A stretch of DNA of 64,000 nt from Spongilla lacustris. Its lineage: Eukaryota > Porifera > Demospongiae > Spongillida > Spongillidae. A program made the translations under genes and the position numbers. Below the pieces are notes generated by a model. The model was not told where the DNA came from. It was given only the letters and a program-made list of their open reading frames with translations, and did not search any database. Shown here piece by piece: positions 32,034 through 44,400 of the stretch (position 1 is its first letter; each line of letters starts with the position of its first letter). The stretch spans positions 624,887-688,886 of the forward strand of contig OX442416.1 of assembly GCA_949361645.1 (NCBI GenBank), given 5' to 3'.

Positions 32034-32340
32034 CCTCCCTCCCTCCCTCCCTCCCTCCCTCCCTCCCTCCCTCATGAAATGATTTTATGATTTGGATTGT
32101 GGTGAGATAATTATAGATTGTTTCATTCAAACAGACTTGTATACATGTAGTTTGCAATGTCTGGTGAGTCTGTGGGTGTGACATCAGTATAGTCTCCTCC
32201 CCTTATTTCTATCAGCCAAGCAGTGTGTCTGCTTATTTATAAAAATACTGCATTTATCCTACTGTACACTTCTACATACTGTATATACACAAAGATGGTT
32301 ATTTGAAAAGTGTTTGTTTCATTCCATCACTCCTTGTTAG

Positions 32341-32442
32341 GATAATACAACTCCACTGTATGTGGCAAGTCAGAAGGGTTATCATGATGTAGTACAGATC
32401 TTGTTGGGAGCAGGTGCTGATATGAATATAGCAAGATCTAAT
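32341..32442 (+). CDS. Locus B ankyrin exon, type 2
   Basis: 102 bases, 34 codons: DNTTPLYVASQKGYHDVVQI followed by LLGAGADMNIARSN. Acceptor CTTGTTAG, donor AAT|GTAAGT. First ankyrin exon right of the gap. The next exon lies almost 7 kb away because a gypsy element and other repeats fill the intron. Confidence 0.9.
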
Positions 32443-35400
32443 GTAAGTGATTATATGTTTTATTTCTGCTCCATTGAAGATTCACACACTGAAGAATATC
32501 ATTATATGGTTTTCCATTTCTGGTAACTTGAGAAAGTGACTTAGAACTGTAAGCTAACAGCCCAAACCAAAGCAAGCATCTCTTGCCGTGTCACACAATA
32601 CCGCCTCTCCATCTTTGACAATGCACGACTAGCGTATGCCACCACATGCTCCTTACCATCCACATACTGGGAGAGCACTGCCCCTAAACCAGTTGCACAT
32701 GCATCTACATCAAGAAGAAATGTGCAATTACCACGTGGAAAGATAAGAATTGGCGGATGTGTGAGCGCCTGTTTAAGCTTTTTAAAGGCTTGCTCACAGT
32801 GTGGGTCCCAAACCCATGCAACATTATTCTCTGTCAACTTGTTTAGGGGAGCCGCAATACTGGAAAAATTAGGGACAAAACGTCTGTAGTATGACATAAA
32901 GCCAAGGAACTGTTTTAAATCTTTCTGGCCTTTAGGCACTGGCCATTGCATAATAGCTGCTACTTTTTCAGGGTCAGCCTCTATGCCCTTTGCAGACACA
33001 ATGTGGCCCAGGTAGCGCACACTCTTCCTAAATAATTGACACTTGCTAGGCTTGATCTTCAAGTTGGCTGCCCTCAGACATTGGAAGACCTGCTGTAACT
33101 GTTTGAGATGCTCATCTACAGACTTGCTAAAAATGATTATGTCATCTAAGTACACCAAGCACACAGACCAATGCAGGCCAGAAAGGACTAGTTCCATCAA
33201 TCGCTGAAAGGTTGCTGGGGCATTGCACAACCAGAACGGCATCACTTTAAATTGAAACAGGCCAAATGGTGCTGCAAATGCAGTTTTTTCCTTGTCACCC
33301 TCTTCCACCCCCACCTGCCAATACCCACTTGCCAAGTCAAGTGTTGAAAACCATGATGAGCCAGCCAGAACATCCAGTGTGTCATCAATACGGGGTAAAG
33401 GTTGCGCATCCTTCTTTGTAACTGCATTCACACGCCAGAAGTCAATACAAAATCTGTGAGACCCATCCCTCTTCTTCACTAATACAATGGGTGATGCCCA
33501 AGGACTATGTGAATTTTCAATCACCCCCTTTTGAAGCATGTCAAGTAACATACCCTGAACTTCCTTTCGCTGCTGCATGGGTAACCGTCTCACTGGCTGC
33601 CTAATTGGATTAGCTCCTTGGGTATCAATACGATGCTTCACCAAGTTGGTTTTCCCCAGGTCACCATCGTTCTGTGAAATTACATCAGCATAACCCTTCA
33701 GCATTTTGTGCAGCTTGCTCGTTTGTTCTGGTGACAACCCCTCTATATCTGCCATGAGCCTCTGAATCATACTGCTCCTCTGCTGTTTTGCCACCTTCCG
33801 CCCCCGACTTCCTTCAGGCACCTTTGCACAGTCACCAAGAGTACAAACCTGATCTTCCTTGGACAAGGGATAGAAGTGACCCACAACTTCATGTACGTGA
33901 AGAACTACGGGCTGCAAAGTTGGGTTTAATATCTGCACAACAGTGTTATTACCTGAGCAATGAACAACAGAATGGGCAAGTAGCAACTGATGACACTCAG
34001 TGAACTTCTTAGACGGTTCCAGTACTCCATCATACTCCACGCCATCCTTGGTCTGCAACTGCACAGGTAGTTGGACTTGATGCAGTGGTGGTACTATAAC
34101 ATCCTCCAACAATCCCACACAATATGACGCCACTTCTCCAGTACCCCTAGTGTCCTAGCAATGTGATTGCAAAGGGATTACTTCCTTACCAATGACAAGG
34201 TGCCCTCTCTGCAGGTCAACCATACACCCAGTCTTGATGAGAAAGTCAGCACCCAACACACACTGCTGTCAGCTTTTCACAGACCAGAACTAGAAACATA
34301 CAACTGAAGTCATCAATGGAAAGGCAAATATCTATTTGTCCCATTATCTCTAATGCTTTCCCATTAGCTGTCACTATTGATCTTGAAGGTGGTCTAAGTG
34401 GGCTTCTAGACTCCCCAGCTGCTTCCTCCCGTATGTCTTTCCTAACCAATTTTACCATTGACCCCGTATCCACAAGCATCGTAGTAGGCACCCCATCCAC
34501 CCTATCCTGCACCACAACTGACGGCTTCTGCACCTTCGTGGATTCAGGTACCGTTGTAGTATCTAGCTCATTCCGCGGTCCTCTCCATGCTGGTTTCCTT
34601 TTTGTGCAGTCCCTCTTGATGTGCCCTTCTCCACCACACTGCCAGCAGACAACTTTCCGCTTTTAGGTACCCCGACTTCCTGTCAGTACTTGTAACTGGG
34701 CCACCGCCTCCTGAAGGTGTCGAACCTGCTGGAACAATGTACCTTGTTGAACACCCGGCTTCTTTGTTGCCGTAGTATCTCCCGTCTCTTCTGAATCAAC
34801 AGCAACCACCACCTCCACGTCTCTTCAATGTTTTCGTTGTCTCAGGCGTCTTTGAGCTTCCTCCACAGTATGCTGCTTCTTCGCCAGACAAAGTGCATCG
34901 TCTACCGACTGTGGCATCTCTTTCAGAAGGAGCAGCTGAGCTGTGGATGATAGCAGACCCTGAATAAATTGGTTGCGTACAAACCTTTCCCGCTGTCCGC
35001 CATCCAGGTCCGGGTACGCCTTTTCCGCCAGTCTCTGCAGGTCTCCCGCAAAGTCCTCTAGAGCCTCTCCACGTTCCTGCGACCTGCTCTGTAGACGCTG
35101 CTGCCACTCTATTTCATTGCCTTCTGGAGCGAACAGCTCTTGAAGACGTTTCTTTACAGACTCGTAGTCCTCACTATCCGAAAGGCTTACCAAGCGAAAT
35201 GGCTTGTCCTCCAGCAGTAGAAGTAGTTCTTCGGCCCACTCCCTTGAGGGAATACGTGCCCATTTCGCATACAGCTCGAACCGTTTAAACCAGAGGGCGA
35301 CATCCCGGCCCCCGTCCCGTGAATTTGGACAGTCAAGGAATACTCGTACGAACAACCGCCGCCGCTGGCGCGGGCCTGCTATTAGTGCGAGCCGTAGGTT

Positions 35401-38400
35401 CGGTCACCTCCATGGGAACCTCTTCCTTATCAGCCATATCCCGCTTCTGACACCAATGTAAGCTTATCAGCAACTCAATGAGGCCCAAAGGAATATCAAC
35501 TGCACAACGTACATGAACAGACAATTATATATGCACGAAATGCAGCACTGCGCAAGCGCTAATAATCAGAATGCTACAGAACCTACCATCTTAATATTCA
35601 AGTACTGTATTGCAAACATTAGAAACCCTCCCTCCCTCCCTTTCCCTTCCTCCCTCCCACCCTCCCTCCCTCCCTCTTCCCTTCCTCCCTCTCCCATCCT
35701 TCCCTCCCTCCCTCCCTCATATGAGGACTTTCCCCGTCTGCATCTTCCAAAATAACCTGTTAGAGTACAAGATATAAAAATTTAATTGAAATAAAATTGG
35801 TGATGTAGGATATGTAAACAGCAATTGAGTAAAAAGTAAGGAAACAAGGAATTACGGATATTATGCATTCATTAAATTATAAATATTACATACCTACATT
35901 TATTTAGCACAGAATTTCAGGCAGGTTTATTTGCTAAATAATGTACATGTAGGTCTGTAATATTTATAATTTAATGAAAGCATAATATCCGTAATTCCTT
36001 GTTTCCTTACTTTTTACTCAATTGCTGTTTACAAATCCTACATCACCAATTTTATTTTAATTAAATTTTTATATCTTGTTTCACTCCTTTTTTTTTCCCC
36101 GGCGGGTTCCTACTTATCCGTTGCATGCATGAGAGCAAACAAAGAAAGAAGGGCAATCTTGGAATATAATATAGAGCATCACATTACAGCAGTATAAGAC
36201 AGTTTGATCTGCTCACTTGCTATCAACATTAAATCACATAATAATCAAACAATTTCTTTCTTTTAGACAGCTAAGTATCTGAACTGGCATGTGAGCAACA
36301 CCCAGTCTCTCAGCCAGGTTGTTTTGAAAGGCAAGGGGACCCCTATAAAAGAAGTAGTAGTGGAGGAGAGGAGGTATTAGTAGTGAAGGAATAACATGTT
36401 ATGCTCAGACCACAAATGCCCTTACCCTGGCTCCAACCAGAGCATCATGATATTTAATGCCATTTTCTAATGCCTAACACGCTTTTCATTAAACCGCTAT
36501 GGATTACCAGCTACCAAAATTGGTTTATCAGGATCAACCTAAGCATAGCACACCCCCCCCCCATCATGAAACTATCCTCACATGATTCAAAGCCCTCTTC
36601 TCTTGACTGAAGGTATGCATGTGTTCTCCAAAGCCAGTAAACAAAGGCATCAGGATTAATCACCTTAAATGTCTGTAGCAATTGGCCATTCACACCAAAG
36701 ATGCTTACCAGATTGCTTGCCATTTTCATAAGTGGTGTGCAAAAGGACCACCACTGAGTACAGCACAGAATAGGTCTACCATCATGGCCAAACTGTATGT
36801 CCAGCTGTGAGGGAGGAGGATGGGAGGTGAAGGAAGGATGGGAGGTGAAGGAAGGATGGGACGGGAGGAGGGGGAGGAGGTGAAGGGAGGATGGGAGGTG
36901 AAGGAAGGATGGAACGGGAGGAGGGGGAGGAGGTGAAGGGAGGAGGGGAGGTGAAGGGAAGATGGGAAGTAAAGGGAGGAGGGGAAGTGAAGGGAGGATG
37001 GGAGGTAAAGGGAGGAGGGGAGGTGAAGGGAGGAGGGGAGGTGAAGGGAGGAGGGGAGGTGAAGGGAGGAGGGGAGGTGAAGGGAGGAGGGGAGGTGAAG
37101 GGAGGAGGGGAGGTGAAGGGAGGAGGGGAGGTGAAGGGAGGAGGGGAGGTGAAGGGAGGAGGGGAGGTGAAGGGAGGAGGGGAGGTGAAGGGAAGAGGGG
37201 AGGTGAAGGGAGGAGGGGAGGTGAAGGGAGGAGGGGAGGTGAAGGGAGGAGGGGAGGTGAAGGGAGGAGGGGAGGTGAAGGGAGGAGGGGAGGTGAAGGG
37301 AGGAGGGGAGGTGAAGGGAGGAGGGGAGGTGAAGGGAGGATGGAATGGGAGGATGAGGAGAGGAAGCGAAGGAAGAATAGAAGGGGGAGAGGAGAGGGAG
37401 GATGAGAAGGGAGAAGGGGAGAGGAAGGGAAGGAAGAAGAGAAGGGGGGGAGGAGGGGAAGGGAGGATGGGAGGTGAAGGGAGGAGGGGAGGTGAAGGAA
37501 GGATGGGAAGGGATAAATGAAGGGGAGAGGAGAGGAAGGGAGGATGGGAAGGGATAAGTGAAGGGGGAGAGGAGGGGAAGGGAGAAGAGAAATATGAGTG
37601 GAGGGGAATGGGGAAGGGAAGGGGGAGAGGAGGTGAAGGGAGGAGGGGGAGGAGGTGAAGGGAGGTGGGGAGGGGGGATGGGAGGTGAAGGGAGGAGGGG
37701 GAGGAGGTGAAGGGAGGTGGGAAGGAGGGGGAGGAGGTGAAGGGAGGAGGGGAGGAAGTGAAGGGAGGAAGGGAGGAAGTGAAGGGAGGAGGGGAGGAGA
37801 TGAAGGGAGGAGGGAAGGGAGAAGAGAGGATGAGACAGGAGGGAAGAGGACGAGCAAAGGAGGGGATAGCAAGCACAACATCACACCTGTATAGATAACT
37901 CGGCAACATATCCGTGGGACATGGCACACACAAACATACACATACACCCACCCTTCCAGAGTGGTCCACTCCTCATCCTGGTTGGATGGTGTTCCCTTTC
38001 CTCTTCTCCATCTCCACCTAATAACATTGGCCAAGAACAGCTCACAACTGGCAGACACACATATTTGAATGAAATCCATATACCTTCTCCTGAGCAGCAG
38101 CACTTGTAGCCATGTCAAGAACAAAGCGTTGTAGCAACTACTATGGGGTTAGTTCCAAGGATGCTCTGTCATGGGAGAGACATGAGTTATGGGGTTACCA
38201 GTGCAGCTTGAATGAACATGCAGCACCTGGTTTGCTCTGCAGGTGGGGACCACCAGTGGACACGCATTTGTGAAGGATATTCCCGTTGATAGAGGAGCAA
38301 CCATGCATGCACTGAACAGAACTCACTTATGAATGGTCCTACCCTTGCGCGCGAATAAACATGGACATATTGCACCCAAGCGTTATACTCCTACCTCGTA

Positions 38401-41400
38401 GGATTTCTTTTCCTTTGGATTTGCCTGATATTGAGCTTGTTTGGACGCTAAAATCAGTTCTCGATTTTGATCGTAGTCGGCCTTCGTGCTATCCTTCTTA
38501 CTTTCAAAATCGGCTTTGTAGCGCTTCCTGTCGCAAGCCTTCTTTGTTTCATGCGCTTCTTGAATACTGTCACGCTCCTTACATTCATCTGATCTTGCGA
38601 CTCGTCTACACAACTTTCGTAATTTATGTCTTGTACACGTGTTTCCGGTGCAGCTAATAGGGCCAGGGCACCCTCTAGCTTAGGAATAGTACTTCAGTGG
38701 CTTCTGGCCATATAAGGCATAAGAAGCTGATAAAATCTGTTGTGGGCTATGTGTTAACATAACTATGTTTGCTAAAGATCGAAATTGTGTTCAGTTTAAC
38801 TCAAATTCGGAAAGTAATAGTACCAAACAAATTCGGCAGAAAGTTTCTAACTTGTCTCCTACAGTTCCTTTTCAAAACGGCTAACATTACACTTCGATCG
38901 TGACGAAGATACAGTGCAATAAACCTTTATACGAGCGAATCTTATCTTATCAGATCCGGAAGATGGAGAAACTTTTTTTAGGTTCGAGTGTTGGAACGAG
39001 TGAGCCGTATCTCTGTTGTCTGAGCTTTCCAAGCGTTGGCAGTTTTACTAAGTTGTAGGTACTCGACTCCTGTATCCAAATACGCTCGCTAAAGTCCTAC
39101 TCATTCTACGGCACATCGGCAATAGTGGAATCGGGTATAATGCAAATTGTATTCATCACACTTCAAATCCTACATAGGACCTACTAACGTAAGTCCTGAT
39201 AGGACCTACTAACGTAGGTCCTGATATCTGACCACTAGCTTACTTTTTGGCCCCTCCCACCCTTCTTTTTTTTCCCTGTATCAGTCCCTGCACTTTTATA
39301 CAGTGGGACATTTCCACATAGAAGATTTCCTACTGTGTCTCCCTCCCTCTCCTAGCTCCCCTCACCCACCTCCTTATGTCAAGCCTCTGTTTATGATGAT
39401 ATTTGTATTACAGGATGGTAAGAGTCCATTGATGATTGCAATTTCTAAAGGACATCTTGAGGTAGTGAAAACACTCATTGAAGCAGGAGCTAATGTCAAC
39501 CAGACTGATAAGGTAGGAATATGTACAGCTGTTGCCATGGCAGCCTGTCATCCAACTGATGTGTAAATGTAGTGTATGGTGAAGGCATTCAAAAGTGCCT
39601 ATAGCCACAATACCTCTCCCCACAGTGTCCAATATTTTTCTAAAATACCATCATCACATGAGTAAACAGATTCATATGGGCCATTTACCTTTTACACCCA
39701 CATATTCTAATGTGCTGGGGTTTGAAATGTTTATTTATAAAATATGACAAGTTTGTTCAACTTCTCGTTCAACTATTTATTTTTAGAAACCCTCCCTCTC
39801 TCCCTCCCTCCCTCCCCCTCCCTCCCTCCCCCCTCCCTCCCTCCCTCCCTCCCTCCCTCCCTCCCTCCCTCCCTCCCTCCCTCCCTCCCCCCTCCCCCTT
39901 CCCCCTCCCTCCCTCCCTCCCTCCCTTCCTTGAGAGGGTTTCTAAAAATAAATAGTTGAACGAGAAGTTGAACAAACCTGTAATATTTTATTTATTTATA
40001 TGTGTGTGCTTATGTGTGTGCGCTTATGTGTGTGTGCTTATGTGTGTGTGCTTGTGTGTGTGCTTGTGTGTGTGCTTATGTGTGCATGTGCTTATATGTG
40101 TGTGCTTATGTGTGTGTGCTTATGTGTGTGTGCTTATGTGTGTGCTTATGTGTGTGCTTATGTGTGTGTGCTCCTCCCTCCCTCCCCCTCCCTCCCTCCC
40201 TCCCTCCCTCCCTCCCTCCCTCCCTCCCCCGTATGCCTGTGACACTTGTGATCTTAACTTCTTTTGGGTATTGATCATAGTCATGTACGTAAATCATCGC
40301 TATGTTCTCACACTGTATTATACACATGAGAGCCTTCTATCATAATGGGTTGACTCACACCTATAGGGACTTTCCTTACATAATGTACGACCTTTTCCCC
40401 TGCACTGCCATTTTTCTCCCTCCCTCCACTCACCAACCTCCTTACGTCAAGCCTCTGATTATAATAATATTTGCATTACAGGATGGTAAGAGTCCATTGA
40501 TGATAGCCCTTGAAAATGGACATCTTGATGTGGTGAAGACACTCATTGAAGCAGGATCCAATGTCAATCAGGGTGATAAGGTGAGTGTATGTGCGCTGCT
40601 GTTCTACTTCCTAAGTGCACACACTGTAGTGCCTTGATTTCTTCTGTGCCTAACTCCATCCCTCCCCCTCCCTCCCTCCCTCCCCCTCTCTCCCTCCCTC
40701 CCTCCCTCCCTCCCTCCCTCCTTCCTTCCCTCCCTCCCTCCCTCTCTCCCTCCCTCGCTCCCTCCCTCCCTCCCTCCCTCCTTCCCTCCCTCCCTCCCTC
40801 CCTCCATCCCTCTCACCCTACCTCCCTCATACTGTGCTAATGTGTGAAGGTATCTCTAACTCCTTACCAGTATAATACAACTCCACTGTATGTGGCATGT
40901 CAGAAGGGTTATCATGATGTAGTACAGACCTTGTTGGGAGCAGGTGCTGATATGAATATAGCAAGATCTTATGTAAGTGATGAAATGTTTTATTACTACT
41001 CCATGAAATGTGCACACACTGAAGAATATCATTTTCCAAGTCTGGTCATTTGAGAAAGTGACTTTCAACATACAGTCCTAATATTCACGTTATCTCAAAT
41101 TTCTCTAACTTTGCTAATGTGTGATGGTATCTCTAACACCTTACCAGGATAATCAAATTCCACTATATGTGGCAAGTACATGTAAGAATGGTAATCGTGA
41201 TGTAGTAATGTCCTTGATGGGAGCAGGTACTGATCGTGTTATAAATATACATAATGATATATATAGCAAGATCTTATGTAAGAGATTTTATGTTTCATTA
41301 TATGATTTTCCATCTCTGGTTCCTCGAGAAAGTGACTTTCAACCTCCAGTCCTAATATTCAAGTTCTGTATTTCAAACTTATCTCCTGCATGCTCATGTC

Positions 41401-44400
41401 TGGGAAGGTCTTTCATACATAATGTCAGCTGCCTACCATATGATGGCGGTCTGTTCTGTCCTAGTAGGTGGAACACATTATATGTACGGGGACCTACCTT
41501 CCATCATAGATGGTTTCACACGTGAAGCGCATCTTCATGTACAGTACATGTGTATGCATGCTGTGTGATCTTACCTTGTTTTGGGTATTGATCATAGCCA
41601 TGTACCTAAATCATCACTATGTTCTCACACTCCTTCCCTCCCTTCATCTTCACTGTATTATACACATAAGGGCCTTCTATCATAATGGGTGGACTCACAC
41701 CTACATGTATTGTAACTTTCCCTTACATACAGTAATGTCAGACCTTTTCCACCTGCACTACCATTTCTTCTCCCTCCCTCCACTCACCAACCTCTTTATG
41801 TCATACCTCTGATTATAATGATATTTGTATTACAGGATGGTAAGAGTCCATTGATGATAGCCCTTACAAATGGACATCTTGATATAGTGAAGACACTCTT
41901 TGAAGCAGGAGTATGTGTGTGTGCTTGAGTGTGTGCTTATGTGTGTGTGCTTATGAGTGTGTGCTTATGTGTGTGTGCTTATGAGTGTGTGCTTATGTGT
42001 GTGTGCTTACGTGTGTGTGATTATGAGTGTGTGTTTATGTGTACATATGTGCTTATGAGTGTGTGCTTATGAGTGTGTGCTTATGTGTGTGTGCTTATGT
42101 GTGTGCTTATGAGTGTGTGCTTATGAGTGTGCTTACGTGTGTGTGCTTATGTGTGTGTGCTTATGTGTGTGTGCTTATGAGTGTGTGCTTATGTGTGTGT
42201 GCTTATGAGTGTGTGCTTATGTGTGTGTGCTTACGTGTGTGTGCTTATGAGTGTGTGCTTATGTGTACATATGTGCTTATGAGTGTGTGCTTATGTGTGT
42301 GCTTATGAGTGTGTGCTTATGAGTGTGTGCTTATGAGTGTGCTTACATGTGTGTGCTTATGTGTGTGTGCTTATGTGTGTGTGCTTATGTGTGTGCTTAT
42401 GTGTGTGTGCTTATGTGTGTGCTTATGTGTGTGTGCTTATGAGTGTGTGCTTATGTGTGTGTGCTTATGAGTGTGTGCTTATGTGTGTGTGCTTATGAGT
42501 GTGTGCTTATGTGTGTGTGCTTACGTGTGTGTGCTTATGAGTGTGTGCTTATGTGTACATATGTGCTTATGAGTGTGTGCTTATGAGTGTGTGCTTATGT
42601 GTGTGTGCTTATGTGTGTGCTTATGAGTGTGTGCTTATGAGTGTGCTTATGTGTGTGTGCTTATGTGTGTGTGCTTATGAGTGTGTGCTTATGAGTGTGT
42701 GCTTATGAGTGTGTGCTTATGATTGTGTGCTGTCATAATGTAATGCCATTTTTTCTCCCTCTCCACTCACCAACCTCCTCACGCAAAGCCTCTGATTTTA
42801 ATGATATTTGTATTACAGGATGCTAAGAGTCCATTGATGATAGCCATTGACAAAGGACATCTTGATGTAGTGAAGACACTCATTGAAGCAGGAGCTAATG
42901 TCAATCAGAGTGATAAGGTTGGTGTATGTGTGCTGTTGTTGTACTCTGTAAATGCACACCCTGTGGTGCCTTGGTCCCTTCTGTGCCAAACTAAGGATTT
43001 GATATCTTTCTAATGTTTCTTAATTACATGATGAAATTGAGTCAGATTCATGAGGCCAGGTGCCTACCCTTAACAACCACATATTCTAAAATGCTTGGAT
43101 TTGTAATGTATTAAATCACAAGTTTTGTTCAACTTCTCGTTCAGCTATTCATGATAAAACGTCCTACTCCTCCCTCCATCCCTCTCTCCCTCCATCCCTC
43201 CCTCCCTCTCTCTCTCCATCCCTCTCTCCCTCCCTCCCTCCCTCCCTCCCTCCCTCCCTCCCTCCCTCCCTCCCTCCCTCCCTCCCTCCCTCCCTCCCTC
43301 CCTCCCTCCCTCCCTCCCTCCCTCCCTCCCTCCCTCCCTCCCTCCCTCCCTCCCTCCCTCCCTCCCTCCCTCCCTCCCTCCCTCCCTCCCTCCCTCCCTC
43401 CCTCCCTCCCTCCCTCCCTCCCTCCCTCCCTCCCTCCCTCCCTCCCTCCCTCCCTCCCTCCCTCCCTCCCTCCCTCCCTCCCTCCCTCCCTCCCTCCCTC
43501 CCTCCCTCCCTCCCTCCCTCCCTCCCTCCCTCCCTCCCTCCCTCCCTCCCTCCCTCCCTCCCTCCCTCCCTCCCTCCCTCCCTCCCTCCCTCCCTCCCTC
43601 CCTCCCTCCCTCCCTCCCTCCCTCCCTCCCTCCCTCCCTCCCTCCCTCCCTCCCTCCCTCCCTCCCAGCCTCCCTCCCTCCCTCCCTCCCTCCCTCCCTC
43701 CCTCCCTCCCTCCCTCCCTCCCAATGTCTGGTGAGTCTGTGGGTGTGACATCAGTATTGTCTCCTCCCCTTATTTCTATCAGCCAAGCAGTGTGTCTGCT
43801 TATTTATAAAAGTACTGCATTTATCCTACTGTACATTTCTATATACTGTATATACATAAAGATGGTTATTTGAAAAGTGTTTGCTTCATTCCTTCACTCC
43901 TTACCAGTATAATACAACTTCACTGTATGTAGCAAGTAGGAAGGGTCATCGTGATGTAGTACAGACCTTGTTGGGAGCAGGTGCTGATCTGAATATTACA
44001 AGATCTGATGTAAGTGATTTTATATTTCACATCTGCTGCATTTAACATTCACACACTGGAGAATATCATTATATGTTTTCTATTTCTGGGAACTTGAGAA
44101 AGCGACTTAGGACCTTCCATCCTAATATTCAAGTTCTGTATTTCAAACACATACATGCATATTCATGTCTGGGATGTTCTATCACACATAATGTCAGCTG
44201 CCTACCATGTGCCCCCCTCCCCCCTCCCCCCTCCACGTTTATTTACATTCATTGTAGTGTTTAGATATGTGACATGTATATAGCATGCCACACCCACTTC
44301 AAAGGATGCCCCACCCCCACGTCCTACATTTCCATAGTCCATATGAGGTATTCTGTCATAGTAGGTGGGGCACATAATACCTGTACATATATATGGGGAC

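Larger units (their letters stand above)
32548..35578 (-). mobile_element. Ty3/gypsy retrotransposon, 3'-deleted
   Basis: Minus-strand element with gag, protease and reverse transcriptase in order from 35437 down to 32548. The 5' LTR is 35457-35578. The duplicated target GAAC occurs at 32544-32547 and 35579-35582, and paralogous introns (for example near 44108) show the unoccupied sequence. At the 3' side RNase H breaks off at LALVWAV and joins directly to the last bases of an LTR (TGTAAGCT, 32548-32555); the rest of RNase H, integrase and the 3' LTR are missing. Confidence 0.9.

Noticed and set aside
36511..38124. A 537-codon minus-strand open frame
   Set aside because: Most of it is the 18-base minisatellite. 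Only the non-repeat ends look like exons and they are listed separately.
40000..40345. Cysteine- and valine-rich small protein frames
   Set aside because: Translation of the TGTGTGCTTA microsatellite.
43151..43873. PPSLPPSLP open frame
   Set aside because: Translation of (CCCT)n; an intron repeat between ankyrin exons.
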